DNA from: Acanthococcus lagerstroemiae
Lineage: Eukaryota; Arthropoda; Insecta; Hemiptera; Eriococcidae
DNA length: 64,000 bases
NCBI GenBank assembly: GCA_031841125.1
Contig: CM063114.1
Location: forward strand, 45,219,574-45,283,573
Direction: 5' to 3'
Below, in pieces: positions 46,735 through 58,000 of this stretch. Position numbers and translations under genes: made by a program. The notes below the pieces were generated by a model, which saw only the letters and a list, made by a program, of their open reading frames with translations, ran no database searches and was not told where the DNA came from. How positions within the stretch are numbered: the stretch's first letter is position 1; every line of letters starts with the position of its first letter.

Positions 46735-49410
46735 CATATGAAACGTGTAAATTTACGCCGACAGCTTCGAATCTACGTTAATTGGGTATTTAATTATGGC
46801 GAAGCAAAAAATGATACTCAATATCCACGAGCAAAATAGAGCAATATTTAATGTACTAATGAATATTTCTTATCTACAGCTATTGCTGTTTGTCTTCGTG
46901 AATATCCATTTTTTGGGAACTATTTAGCTAAACTGAACCTCTGGTCTGTGACGCATAACACTCTTTTTTGAGCAGTGCCATGAGTCAGAGTTATAACAAA
47001 ATTGGGTAGGGGTTCATTTTTGAAAAACGTTTTATCTTTTTCTTCAATTGTCTCAGTTTAATGCATGAAAAAAATCTGTTATGGGTGTGTGTGGGGGGGG
47101 GGGGAAGCTCGCTACTCGATAACTATGCCACTGGTTTTGAATAAGTGGTTTCAAGCACGTCATTTTGGAATGTATACTACTGGGACCACTCCGGTGTGAA
47201 AAATGTGGAATGTGTTTAGGCATATGGGCAAATAGGGGGAGGGAGCTTGGGGCTTAGTCCCCCTCCAAACTTCTAAATAGCCCCCCAAACACAGAAAAAT
47301 TACCAAAGAAAATGATGCGGGGTGGTGCTGCTTCATGATAAGGAGGCTTAAGCCCCCCATGTTCTGAGCTATAGTTGTGCTTCTGTGTTGAAGTTTATTT
47401 AAATGGAAATATTGGGAGGGGGGACGAAGACGTTAATCAGTCATTCTTCAAAAATGTTGATATTTCAGTCTCCAGCAGTTATCTCACAAGTTATTAATGA
47501 TACGGACATTTTTTCCCCGTTGATAGATCCGGCTGAATTCTACTTTTTCAAGCTTGCAGAAGAAAATCTGATCCACTTTTAATGGGTCGAAATTGGATTA
47601 AATATGTTAAAATGTCCATCGGCGTGGGTGTCCCTTTAATCATTTTTATTTTTATTATTTTCTAAATTTTCAAGCTATATATTAGAACCAACTGGCAAAA
47701 TAATAGTACTTTAAATAAATGAATGAATGAGTGGGTAAAGTTGAAACTGCGTCTTCACAGACGAGATTAAGTGTTGCCAACATTGAAAATGATCCCTCGA
47801 TTTTTTGTCCTTCGGCCTGGCTCTTTTTCAACCACTCACAAAACACAGCAGGAGTTTCAATATTTTTTTGACGCAATTACTCATCAAACTGTATATTCTT
47901 ACCAGAGCAACATATGGTCCACATATCACATCCCGGTTTTTTTGGGACGGAATCGTGCATTCGCGTATTATTGTCTAAAATTAAGAGTTCAAAAAAAGTG
48001 TCTTTCGGCATGGTCGTCTTTATGCAACGATAGACGTTCGTCATCCAAACATAATTACATCTAATTAATGGGTTAGTATGTCCTTATCAACTCCCCATAC
48101 AATTTTTTATTTTGGAATCTACTAATCGACGGCAGAACACTTTTTGTTCGTTCTTGTATTTCGGCCATGGATTTATTTTCATGTGTCCTTCGGCATGGCA
48201 TTCATCATTTTGATTGTCATGCCAAAATACAGCATCCCCTCACTCAGGGACGAAACTATAGGAAGTGTGGGGTTACCCCCCCCCCCAATAATTTGGCATT
48301 CGGCAAATTTTAAAACTGTTTATTCCAATTTTTTATGAATGTTTGTTTGGTTGTTTATGATGTTTTTCAATTAAAAAATATTTCGATTAAAAATCAGCAA
48401 ATTTTTCTTCTCCACTTCCCTAATCTGAAAGGCAAATTTCGTTTCTGAAAACGGAGTACCTTGGACTCTTGTCAGAAACAAGGTAGTCAGTAGTTCAAAG
48501 CTGAAGGTTTACAACTGAGTATTGAACGTTATCTGAGAGGTTGAAACAAAGATGAAACGTGAAAGACATTTCGAAAATCGGAAAATCGGTAGCAAACGTT
48601 GAATTTCGAATTTCAATGACTAATCTGTTTTTACGAGATTCTCTGTTGGACCTAGAACCCAAAGCTTGAGAAAGTTGAACATTTTATTAAAAGCTAAAAA
48701 TTGAAAGCAAACGACTTATTTTCCATAAGCTGAATCCGATAGCAAATGTTCTATTGTTTAATTTACGGGCTTTTTGGTTCTGGTGAATATAGGAGGGAAA
48801 TTTAGTCTGGAACGAAAGTCCAAACTCCATGTGTTTTTCCCATAAAAACGAAGGGGAGCTTGCGGCACGGATTTCCCTAATCTGATCAACCTGAAACTTT
48901 GGAATTTGTTTCTTTTCTTTTTGGTTGATTGATTTTATTAAAACCAATTTAGGAGACAAATCAGAGGGAATTCAGAAAAAAATATCACCAAGAGTAAATG
49001 TATGCTGTTAACCGTAAGGAAACCAACCAGCAAAATCTGTTTTTCGAGAACACGTCATTCGATGATTCGAAGTTCAAGAGCCATTTATTTGTAGAAACTA
49101 TATAACATAGCGTTTACTGATAAGCTTTTTTCAACTTGAGAACATATTTTTGAATCGGGGGCCCAATTTTGAAAAATTATACTTTTTCCGCTCTTTCTAA
49201 TGATAACAATACTAATAACTCATTTTGTTTGCAAATGTCGATTGGTTTTCTTAAGCTTAACAGCGTCCAAATAACGACCACCCTAACGTGAAAAGGATAT
49301 TGTGTGTTCTTCTCAAGAATCCCCAACATTCTTCCAACTTACCCTCCCAGACTAGGGTATGCTCATGTGCGCGAATGTGAGTGCTTGGGGGATAAGGTTC
49401 CAGTCTGCAT
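46735..49410. other. Intergenic DNA, no gene seen
   Basis: A G-run (near 47093-47104) and a C-run (near 48277-48288) are the main features. CAGGGACGAAACTATAGG at 48247 resembles the left end of the element at 49416. No coding region recognised. Confidence 0.4.
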
Positions 49411-49415
49411 TTGCA

Positions 49416-49910
49416 GGGACGAAACTATGGGGGGGGGGGGTCTGATTGGCCGAGTGGATAGTGTGTTGGTCTCGGAATCCGGAGGTCCGGGTTCGAGTCC
49501 ACGTAGCAACTCGCCAGATTCCGACCTAGGCCGGTTTTTCTGCCAGATCGGTCTTTTATGTTTCCTCAAAATTCTTAGTAGGTACTCATTCCTTACATTA
49601 ACGAGAGTAATTTTGTGTAGTTCACCGAATTTTTTCAATCGAACTCGAGCTTTTGGAAGTTTTACAGCAAAATACTTGAATTTCTTATGGGATATCCTAT
49701 GTTCAAATTGACGCCCCCCCCCCGCGGAGATTCCCAAGATTATTCCACTTCAGAAAATGTTGGCTGACGGGTTTTTATACCAAAAGTAACGATTTCAGCT
49801 ATTGGGAGCAATCTCTCTATATATTAAAAACCAAAACTTCTCTTCCCCCTCCCCCCCTTGAAAAAAACTCCAAGGAGCCCGATATGTAAATCCCGGCCTT
49901 CGTCCCTACC
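49416..49910. mobile_element. Possible MITE with AGGGACGAA ends enclosing a tRNA-like SINE
   Basis: CAGGGACGAAAC near 49416 and the inverted CTTCGTCCCTA near 49903 could be termini. A G-run and C-runs lie just inside. The SINE-like sequence at 49440 sits within. No target duplication confirmed. Confidence 0.4.
49440..49735 (+). repeat. tRNA-derived SINE-like element
   Basis: TGGCCGAGTGG at 49447-49457 fits an A box and GGTTCGAGTCC at 49490-49500 fits a B box. The spacing and D-arm/T-arm phrases are tRNA-like, but the acceptor stem does not close and unrelated sequence follows, as in SINEs. The 3' end is set only approximately. Confidence 0.65.
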
Positions 49911-50099
49911 ACCTCCGGCTACTTTCAAGGGCAGATCAGCTACTTTCAAGGAAATAATCTGTTTTAACATAAAAGATCTCCAAGTTTTAAGACATAACCG
50001 ACATAATAAGACATAATGACATAATTACCCATAATCTCCAAGATCTCAAATCGCTGAGGGTTGCCTACCTTGCCCTTTGATTGCTCAATTTTCCAGGGG

Positions 50100-51678
50100 T
50101 AGCCTACCCTCAGAGGGGGTTCTTGATTGTGGAGGAGGCTCCCGAAGGGGGAAGAGGGCCCCTGTGGGGGCATCGGCTGTGGACGGAGATGGAGACCCTG
50201 GGTGGGGCAGGAGGTTAAGATGAGTAAGAGGACCTGATGGATGAGACAGTCCTTGGTGAGATAGGGGGCCAGGGAGAGAAAAGACCGTGGTGCGGGAGAG
50301 GCTGGCGGCGAGGTGGAGTCTTGAGGGGAAGGGCTCTCGGCGAGGGGTGGTCATGATTGTGAGAGCTCCTGGGTGGATGGCCAGGGATATGCAAGGGGGT
50401 TGGAGGGCCATAGTGAGGACAGGGGCTGTGAAGGGTGATAAAGCCCAGGAGGTAGTGGTGGGTGTGGGGTCCTTGTGGTAGAGGAAATGGTTGGTAGGAG
50501 AAGGTGGCCATTGAGGAAGGAGGAGGTAGTGGTGGGTGAGGGTCTTGGAGGGGCAGTGAAACTTTAGTGGACAAGGGCCCGGGGTTACAAGAGGTACTCA
50601 CGGTGGAGTTGGGAGCTCCTGAAGGGGAGGAAAACCACGGTGATGGCGGGGACTATAGAGGAAGATAAGGGCCCCGGGTGGGGGGGAGGTAAATGGTGAG
50701 TAAGAGGTCCTGGTGGAGGAGAAAGTCCTGGGTGAAAGAGGGACTGGGGAGGGAAATGAAAGCTATGGTGCGACAGGGGCTGGTGGTGGGGGTCTGAAGG
50801 GGAAGGGCGGTCATGGTGATGGGAGCTCCTGAGTGGAAGACCAGGGGATCTTCGTGGGAGTTGGGATGAGGAGGCTGTCGAGGAGGAAGAGTGGAAGAGG
50901 AAGGCTGTAGCAAAGGATTATGGCCGCAATTGGGAAGGGCATAGTAATGGGTGAAGAGGTCTTGGTAGTGGTGTGGTACGTGAACAGAAATGAAGGCCAT
51001 AGTGGTGTGGGGTGGTCGGGGGACGTAGTCCTAATAGAGGGCACTTGGGGTGGAAGAGGGTGATCGGGGGAGACTAGGTGGAGGACTGGGTGATGATCGG
51101 AGGGATGAACGGAGGGTGCCATGCGGAGGAGAAGCTATGGACAGAGAAAGTCATGGAGCGATGGAGAGGGTAATGTAAAGAGATGAAGGCCCAATTAGCG
51201 GAGGTCGGTTGTGGTGGTCGATGGTTATAGAGGTGAGGAGGAAGTCCAAGGGACAGGACCTACCCGGATGTGCAGAAGGAAAGGGTTCGTAGGGGGGGAT
51301 ACTGCGGAGATAAAAGACCATAGGGTGGGTACTGAAGCCTCTAGTAGGAGATTATGGCCGTTGTGGGGGAGGCGTTTGTGGCTGAGGAGGGCTGCGACTG
51401 TTGAAGTGCGACCGTGGTGAACGAGGGGGTCGTGGTGGAGGCTCGTGATGAAGAAAGGATGGAAGGGGGGAATTCATGGTGGAAGATTGAGGACCGCTGA
51501 TGAAGGGGGAGCAAAAGAAGCGCAAAACAAACCTCAACTCAGGAATAAAAGTTTTAGACCAAACACTGAGAACTGTGATGGACGGACGAGGCGCGAAGCG
51601 CCGAGCAAGGCCGGTACGAGCGAGCGAGTGACGACGGGGGGTTGGGCCGCGAAGCGGCCAGAGGGCGAAGCCCCCAAG
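50100..51678 (+). repeat. Purine-rich dispersed repeat, long copy (~1.6 kb)
   Basis: The plus strand is G/A-rich with recurring GGTGGAGGA and GAGAGCTCCTGG phrases. It ends in a GC-rich tail GAGGCGCGAAGCGCCGAG...GCGAAGCCCCCAAG containing several small palindromes. Blocks match the copy at 58960-59570 in the same order. Pro-rich minus-strand ORFs of 100-130 codons are translations of the repeat and are not kept between copies. Confidence 0.8.
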
Positions 51679-51789
51679 TTTTATAAAAAAAAAGTGAAAT
51701 TCGGACCATTCTCTAACGATGCGTGGTACTATTTATACATTGAGATTACGTTACCATTCCGTATTTTACATATCTTGAGACCTTATAAG

Positions 51790-52390
51790 ACACATTAACA
51801 CTCAGTTTACACTTTGGACGACTCGTTAAGCTTGTATAAAAAATCTCTGTTAAGGTTTATTGAAACTTGCGAGAAATCTAAGTGTTCCTGAAGACTCATT
51901 CAGTCCCTTTGTACCCTTGTTAAGTGACCTATGTTACGATTCATGAAGACTGGCAAAACTCGCTTAGACTATGCAAGGTATTGAAATTTGGCCCACCCAG
52001 CTGAAGATACATTAGGATCAATTCAGAGCCGCTAAAGATTCCTTCAGACTCAACTACTAATAATCATTAACATCATGTAAAGTCTCGTAAATACTCTGTA
52101 AGGCCGGCTGAGACTCGTCAAATTGATTTAAGACCCTGAAGAGGCTAGTTAAGTTTCATTGGGATTCGGAGTCCTTACACAAAAACTCAAGGTCATTTTT
52201 AAACTTGTTCGGACTAACTTACTATTCTTTATGCGTATGTAGGCTTATTAAGACTTTGCGAAGAGTATCCAGGACTCGTTTAGACTCGTTGGAACTTTTT
52301 AAAACTAGAGAAGATCCCTTTGATACTCGTTAAAATTTAAAATCTCATCAAAATTCTTTGAGAGCATGTTAAGGCTTGTCAACAAAGTAG
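51790..52390 (+). repeat. Degenerate AAGACTCGTTAA-type array
   Basis: Words such as AGACTCGTT, AAGACTCATT and GACTCGTTTAGACTCGTT recur every 10-20 bases with heavy mutation. Same style as 60-250 and 63740-64000. Confidence 0.6.
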
Positions 52391-52690
52391 CAATTTTTTA
52401 GAACGAATTTCCCTGACTTTTCCCAGTTTTCCAGGCTGATTTTCCAAATTTCCCCTGACATTTTTCCTGCTAATTTTGAACACAGCTTTGAGAATACTTA
52501 TTATTTGAGATCAAATTTGCTATTCATTGACTGCTATGAAAATTGTGTATAACCTTTAATTCTCATTTAAACTCAAAATGTTTCCCGATCTTGATCAAGA
52601 TTATTGCAATTCCTTAACTCTTCCCACACGTTCCCAGACTGACGGAATTACCTGACTTTTCCCGGGTTTCCAGAAAACGGCTACGCTGGT
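52390..52690 (+). repeat. Repeat with duplicated CCTGACTTTTCCC blocks
   Basis: TTCCCTGACTTTTCCCAGTT near 52410 recurs as TTACCTGACTTTTCCCGGGT near 52650, in the same orientation. This phrase is typical of dispersed insect MITEs, but I could not define termini. Confidence 0.4.
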
Positions 52691-52862
52691 CAAATATGTG
52701 TTATAACTCGTAAAGAAGAAGACTTATTTAAATCACGAGCAATGAACAGAGTACTTAAATTCGACCAGGTGAACTTATGACTCATAAAGACTAGATTTAA
52801 ACCCGTTGAAATTTTATTAAGAATAACCAAAACTAGGTCAAACCTTTTCGCAACTGCGTTAG

Positions 52863-53215
52863 CAGAGTGTCTACCAGATCAAAAGAATTAAAATCCGTGA
52901 CCTCAAACATTTTTTCTCCGTGACCTCTCATGATTTTCTTCTAATACCGATATGGGTACCATTTTACACAGTTTATCATAACAAATTCAAGAATAGAAAA
53001 AGGTAACAAATATGAAGGATCTTTGAAGAATCAATACCCAAGAATACTTGTATCAGCATGGAAAGCAAAAAAACTGTTTACATGCTGTCAATATTCGAAT
53101 AGTTTTGATTTTTCTTCAATTTTTTCCAATGAAAATCCGTTATTTTTGGTGACTTCCGTGACCTACTTTCAATAATCGTGACTTTCCGGGTTTTCCGTGA
53201 CCGGTAGACACCCTG
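52863..53215. mobile_element. 353 bp MITE, CAG(A/G)GTGTCTACC ends
   Basis: Starts CAGAGTGTCTACC and ends GGTAGACACCCTG. GTTAG flanks both sides (52858-52862 and 53216-53220). The interior repeats CCGTGACC/CCGTGACTT phrases. Similar ends are widespread in arthropod MITEs (established knowledge, family not checked). Confidence 0.75.
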
Positions 53216-53587
53216 GTTAGGAACATATCTCTGTCATAAGAGAGTGTTAAAGGCCCTCTTTTTGAATTTTTCTAACGCTTCGTTAAGCCTATATACGGGG
53301 TACAATTGGGTTCCAAGCATAATACGCTAGATGAAATTTTTTTTTTAAATTTTTACGAGCACTGGATGGATCACTGTTCCACTTGATGGAAAGATAATCC
53401 CTGAAAATTTCAACTCAGTCGGATAATATTAATAGGTAGCGCAACGTCCCGCCCCCTTTTCCCATGGGGTTACACAACACCAATTAAATATAAGGGTGTC
53501 CTGCAAAACGAGGACACTATTTAAACGGCGGCAGTGGATAGTTTACATCGAGTAAGTACATCAAACAAGTTCAAGAAGACTACAGGT

Positions 53588-54111
53588 CAACGTTTTTCAA
53601 CCGGTGTGCCGGGAACCCCCTCGAAGGGTCTCGCGAGATTTCAAAAAAAGTAACTTTTTTGATATGTTTATTATGAACAATTCATTTCTACATTTTGGTA
53701 GATGACTCGTAATGTAACTGAAGAAGCATGACCGGATGCTCAATAATTTTGGATTTATGCTTCTCAAGAATACTCGGCATTGTAGAAAAGCTTTTACTAT
53801 TTTACTTCCTTTTTCCACCTCCTACCTCTCCGAACGAGACTTCACAGCTTTAACCACAAATATGAAAAGTAAGATGCCGGAGCGCCTTCTGTCGGTTGAA
53901 AATGAAATGCTTGTTTGTTTGTCGAAAATTAATCCACGTATGAAAGAATTACAAGTATGAAACTCAAATCTCTTATTAAGAGATTTTTGATGTTCACTAC
54001 ACATTTTTCTTCATTTTAGAGAATTTTAAATATATATTTAGAATCGGTATGCCGCGAAAAATTTATGGGGTCGGACATGTACCGCAGACTCGAAAAGGTT
54101 GAAAAACACTG
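53588..54111 (+). mobile_element. Internally deleted hAT element, 524 bp
   Basis: The left end has CGTTTTTCAACCGGTGTGCCG and the right end has the inverted GGTTGAAAAACACTG, the TIR of the hAT branch related to ZBED5-type transposases. It retains the 3' end of the transposase gene. An exact 8 bp duplication was not found. Confidence 0.7.
53736..53960 (+). pseudogene. hAT transposase C-terminal dimerisation fragment
   Basis: About 75 codons are open. They read FTILLPFSTSYLSERDFTAL, then MKSKMPERLLSVENEMLVCL and KINPRMKEL, which matches the C-terminal dimerisation domain of hAT transposases. The BED finger and catalytic core are absent. The ORF ends with a natural-looking stop before the right TIR. 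Confidence 0.8.
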
Positions 54112-54114
54112 CTT

Positions 54115-54920
54115 TAAGTCAATAACGACAACGTCATAAGTAAATTTACTTCAAAATTGTCAAAACTTACCGCTCATTTCTTCGTGATCAAAATTAGGTA
54201 TCGAGTTCGGAGTTGAAGCACAGGTGTATGTTCATTTTCTGTCCCAAAAATCTGAAAAAAAATACACTATTGTAAGTACACATATTTAATGATTGGTCCA
54301 TAAGATCAAAGTTATCGCAGGTAAACGATAAATTACAATAGACTTGACTGCATTGCCGAAGGGTTGGGCTTCTCTTTCCCTCCCTCCCTCCCTAGAAAAA
54401 CTTGAAATCACTATGAGACAAGTTGGGTATTCAATTAAAATTTTTTATGGACGAAGCAAAATTTCTTTAGCTCCATCAAACTGTAAATCCACGTCGGGTA
54501 AGACTAACGCGAAGAGGAAACTTCACACACCCGTGAAAATTTGACAATAGGTCACGAAATTCCAGCAATCGTCGGCGGGAAGATTTTCTCCCATCTCCCA
54601 ACTGAAATGTCCAAGAATTCATTGGTTCCATCACTCCGCTTTCATGGAAAAGTTCTTTGCAGCCGTCCTAATACTTAAATACCATGGACAAAATCAAAAA
54701 CTACGACATTCAAAATCGTGTAACTTATTCTTATAAGTAAAGATTAATCCAAAAAACAAAAATCATGAACTTTGAAATCTCATGACTACAGTTTTCAAAG
54801 CACAAAAGATGAGAGACTGAAATGCATTCGAACACGATTTTGGAAATCCTTTTAAATAATTCTGATTTTCATGATTTTTGATTGTGCCCACCACTGATCT
54901 AACCCCATCTCAATGATGTT
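54115..54920. other. Region upstream of the zinc-finger gene, no gene seen
   Basis: AT-rich; a CCCTCCCTCCCTCC run near 54380 is the only simple repeat. No promoter motif could be picked with confidence. Confidence 0.4.
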
Positions 54921-54924
54921 CCTT

Positions 54925-54953
54925 TTCAATTCATTCACTGTTCATGTTTTCAG
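54925..54953 (+). other. Predicted 3' splice site upstream of the zinc-finger ORF
   Basis: A pyrimidine-rich run ends in TTTTCAG at 54953, 76 bases before the ATG. An in-frame TGA lies between this site and the ATG, so the exon would open with 5' UTR. Any upstream exon and the promoter were not identified. Confidence 0.45.
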
Positions 54954-55029
54954 GTCAGTAACATAGCAGTCATTTCCTTCAAAATTGGCATTACATTGGC
55001 ACTGCAACATCTATCAAGATTGCTGAGCA

Positions 55030-58000
55030 ATGCCTCGCACTGTGGATATACGACATCAGTTGAAACGACCAAGACCTGCAGGTCGAACGGGAAGAAGCTC
55101 GAACAAAAACAGCAATGATGAGCAACTTTTGTCCTGTTCCTTCTGTAATCATCGATTTGATAACCAAGCCAGCCTAACTCATCATATTGCCAATCATATC
55201 AGACTTCGGAAAAGGTATTTTTCGGGCTCCCGTTCGTCACCACGATTCTGCAAAGGTGGTTCGTACAACGCTGAAGTAAAGTCAACTGGTAATGGTGGGA
55301 AATACAATTTTCGAATACGGCGTACCCCACAGACTGTAGTGACTCAAGAAGCGATGAGCGAAAAATCGTTTCCGTGTCCTCACTGTGACCAATATTTTAC
55401 CAGAAAAACTGACCTGACTACGCACGTTAAAATTCATAGTGAAAAGAATCTCACCTTGATTCCTTCCAGCACTCGATCACATAGGCGAGGAGCTAGTAGA
55501 CAACTTACGGGCAACGACGGTTTCAAATGTCGCCATTGTGACCGTTCATTCAGTAAGAAAGAGAACATGCAAAGGCACATGAGAACTCATGCAAATGAAA
55601 AACCCTTTGCATGCCCTTCCTGCAGTCGTTCATTTAATTATAAATCCAGCTTGAACCGTCATATAACATTTTATAAAAATGAGAACCCCTTTACATGTTC
55701 TACCAGTAGTCATTCATTTAATCGGAAGTCCATCTTAAAAAATCATACTAAAACTCATGCAAATAAAAAACCTTTTGAATGTTCTGATCACAAATCTCGC
55801 TTCAGACGTCATGTAAGAATTCATACAAATGAGAAACCCTTCGTATGTTCAATTTGTAGTCATTCATGTAGATCGAGTGCACTCTTGAAAAGACACGCAA
55901 TGATTCATACTAACAAAAGATCTTTCTCATGTTCTGCCTGTGGTCATTCATTTAATCGGAAGGGCAGCTTGGAAACTCATACCAAAATCCATAAAAATGA
56001 AAAACCCTTCGCATGTCCTGTCTGTAGTCGTTCATTTAATCAAAAGGGCAACTTGAAAAGACACGCAATGATTCATACTAACAAAAGACCTTTCTCATGT
56101 CCATCCTGTAGTCGTTCATTTAATCGCAGGGGCAGCTTGGTCAAACATATTATCACTCATACAAATGAAAAATCTTTTTCATGTCATTCCTGTAATCATT
56201 CATTTAATCGCAGGGAAAACTTGATACGGCATATCAGAAATCACTGTAAGGGAGTACCCGAATCATACCCTGCCCATAGAAGATCAAACAAGCGCCAACA
56301 TCACTCAGATAATCCTATCGAACAGCATACAGAAACGAAGCATTTCTCATGTCACTCCTGTAAGAAATCATTTCGAGTGAAAAAGAACTTGAGAATTTAT
56401 ATACTAACTCATATGGAAGAGGACTCTTCCAATCAGAACGATAACTTGAAAACACCGGATTGTGTTCAGTCCCAAAATATATTGTTCCCGTGTCCTTCTT
56501 GCAGCAGCTCGTTCAGTCAAGAACAGGATTTGAATCTGCACATAACCACTCATGCTACAATTCTGAGTGTAACTAATGATCAGTCCTCTAATCAGGAAGA
56601 AAAGTGTGACATGCAGCCCGTATCCAGTCTCGAACAATTTGCTTTCACTCTCCCTAGCGACAGTTCAACATCAACTCAAAAAACTCATTTCAGGTGTGAA
56701 ACACCATTTTCATGCAACAATTGCGGTCAATCTATTGCGAAGAAGATTAGTTTGAAAAAACACATTCTCGAGGCTGAAAATGATCGACTTCATGCATGTC
56801 GTATTAATGCATGGCGAACGAAACCTCAAATTTCAACTTCGACTAATGCAGACTCCGTTAAATTTTCATCTAGTGGATCTACAAGAACATCTTCTGCTGA
56901 GCTCAGTATTAAGGGAAATGGAGCCAAGGTAAAGGAACTTCATGTTCTAACTTCTATAAAGGCAGACCGCAGTGAATCTTCAGCTAGTACATCAACAGAA
57001 ACCTCTCCAAGCAAAGCTGACGTAAAGGAACTTCACGTTCTCACTCGAGCTAACAAAGACCCCAGTGCATCTACAGAAACCTCTAGAAGCGAAGCAAAAG
57101 TAAAGGAACCTCACGTCTTCACTCCAGCGAACAACGACCCCACAGCGTCTTCATGCAGTGCATCTACAGAAACCTCTAAAAGTGAAGCCAAAGTAAAGGA
57201 ACTTCACGTTCTCACTCCAGCTATCAAAGACCCCATAACATCGTCATCTACTGCATCTACAGAAATCTCTCCAAGTGAATCCGAAGTAAAGGAACTTCAC
57301 GTTCTCACCCCCGCTAACAAAGACCCAACTACATCTTCATCCAGTGCATCTACAGAAACCTCTAAAAGCGAAGCTAAAGTAAAGGAACCTCACGTCTTCA
57401 CTCCAGCTAACAACGACCCCACAGCGTCTTCATCCAGTGCATCTACAGAAATCTCTCCAAGTGAATCCGAAGTAAAGGAACGTCACGTTCTCACCCCCGC
57501 TAACAAAGACCCAACTGCATCTTCATCCAGTGCATCTACAGAAACCTCTAAAAGCGAAGCTAAAGTAAAGGAACCTCACGTCTTCACTCCAGCTAACAAC
57601 GACCCCACAGCGTCTTCATCCAGTGCATCTACAGAAACCTCTAAAAGTGAAGCCAAAGTAAAGGAACTTCACGTTCTCACGCCAGCTATCAAAGACCCCA
57701 TAACATCGTCATCCACTGCATCTACAGAAATCTCTCCAAGTGAATCCGAAGTAAGGGAACTTCACGTTCTCCCTCCAGCCAATACAGATTCTACTGAATC
57801 TTCATCCCATGGTTCAACAGAAATAGAAATTAACGATGTCATTCCATCGAGCTCCTGCCCTTGCTGCGGTAGATCGTTCCACGTCCGTGCCCATTTTCTA
57901 AAGCAAATTGATGTCTATGGAAAAGGCAATCACTTGCTGTGCTTGTTCTGCCAGAGAATATACCCCAGTTGGCATCATCTGCAAAACCATCTCAAGAGAA

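Noticed and set aside
49440..49510. Functional tRNA gene
   Set aside because: tRNA-like arms are present but no closing acceptor stem and non-tRNA sequence continues, as in a SINE.
50085..51122. Pro/His-rich minus-strand ORFs of 100-130 codons
   Set aside because: They come from the purine-rich repeat and are not preserved in the second copy at 59 kb.
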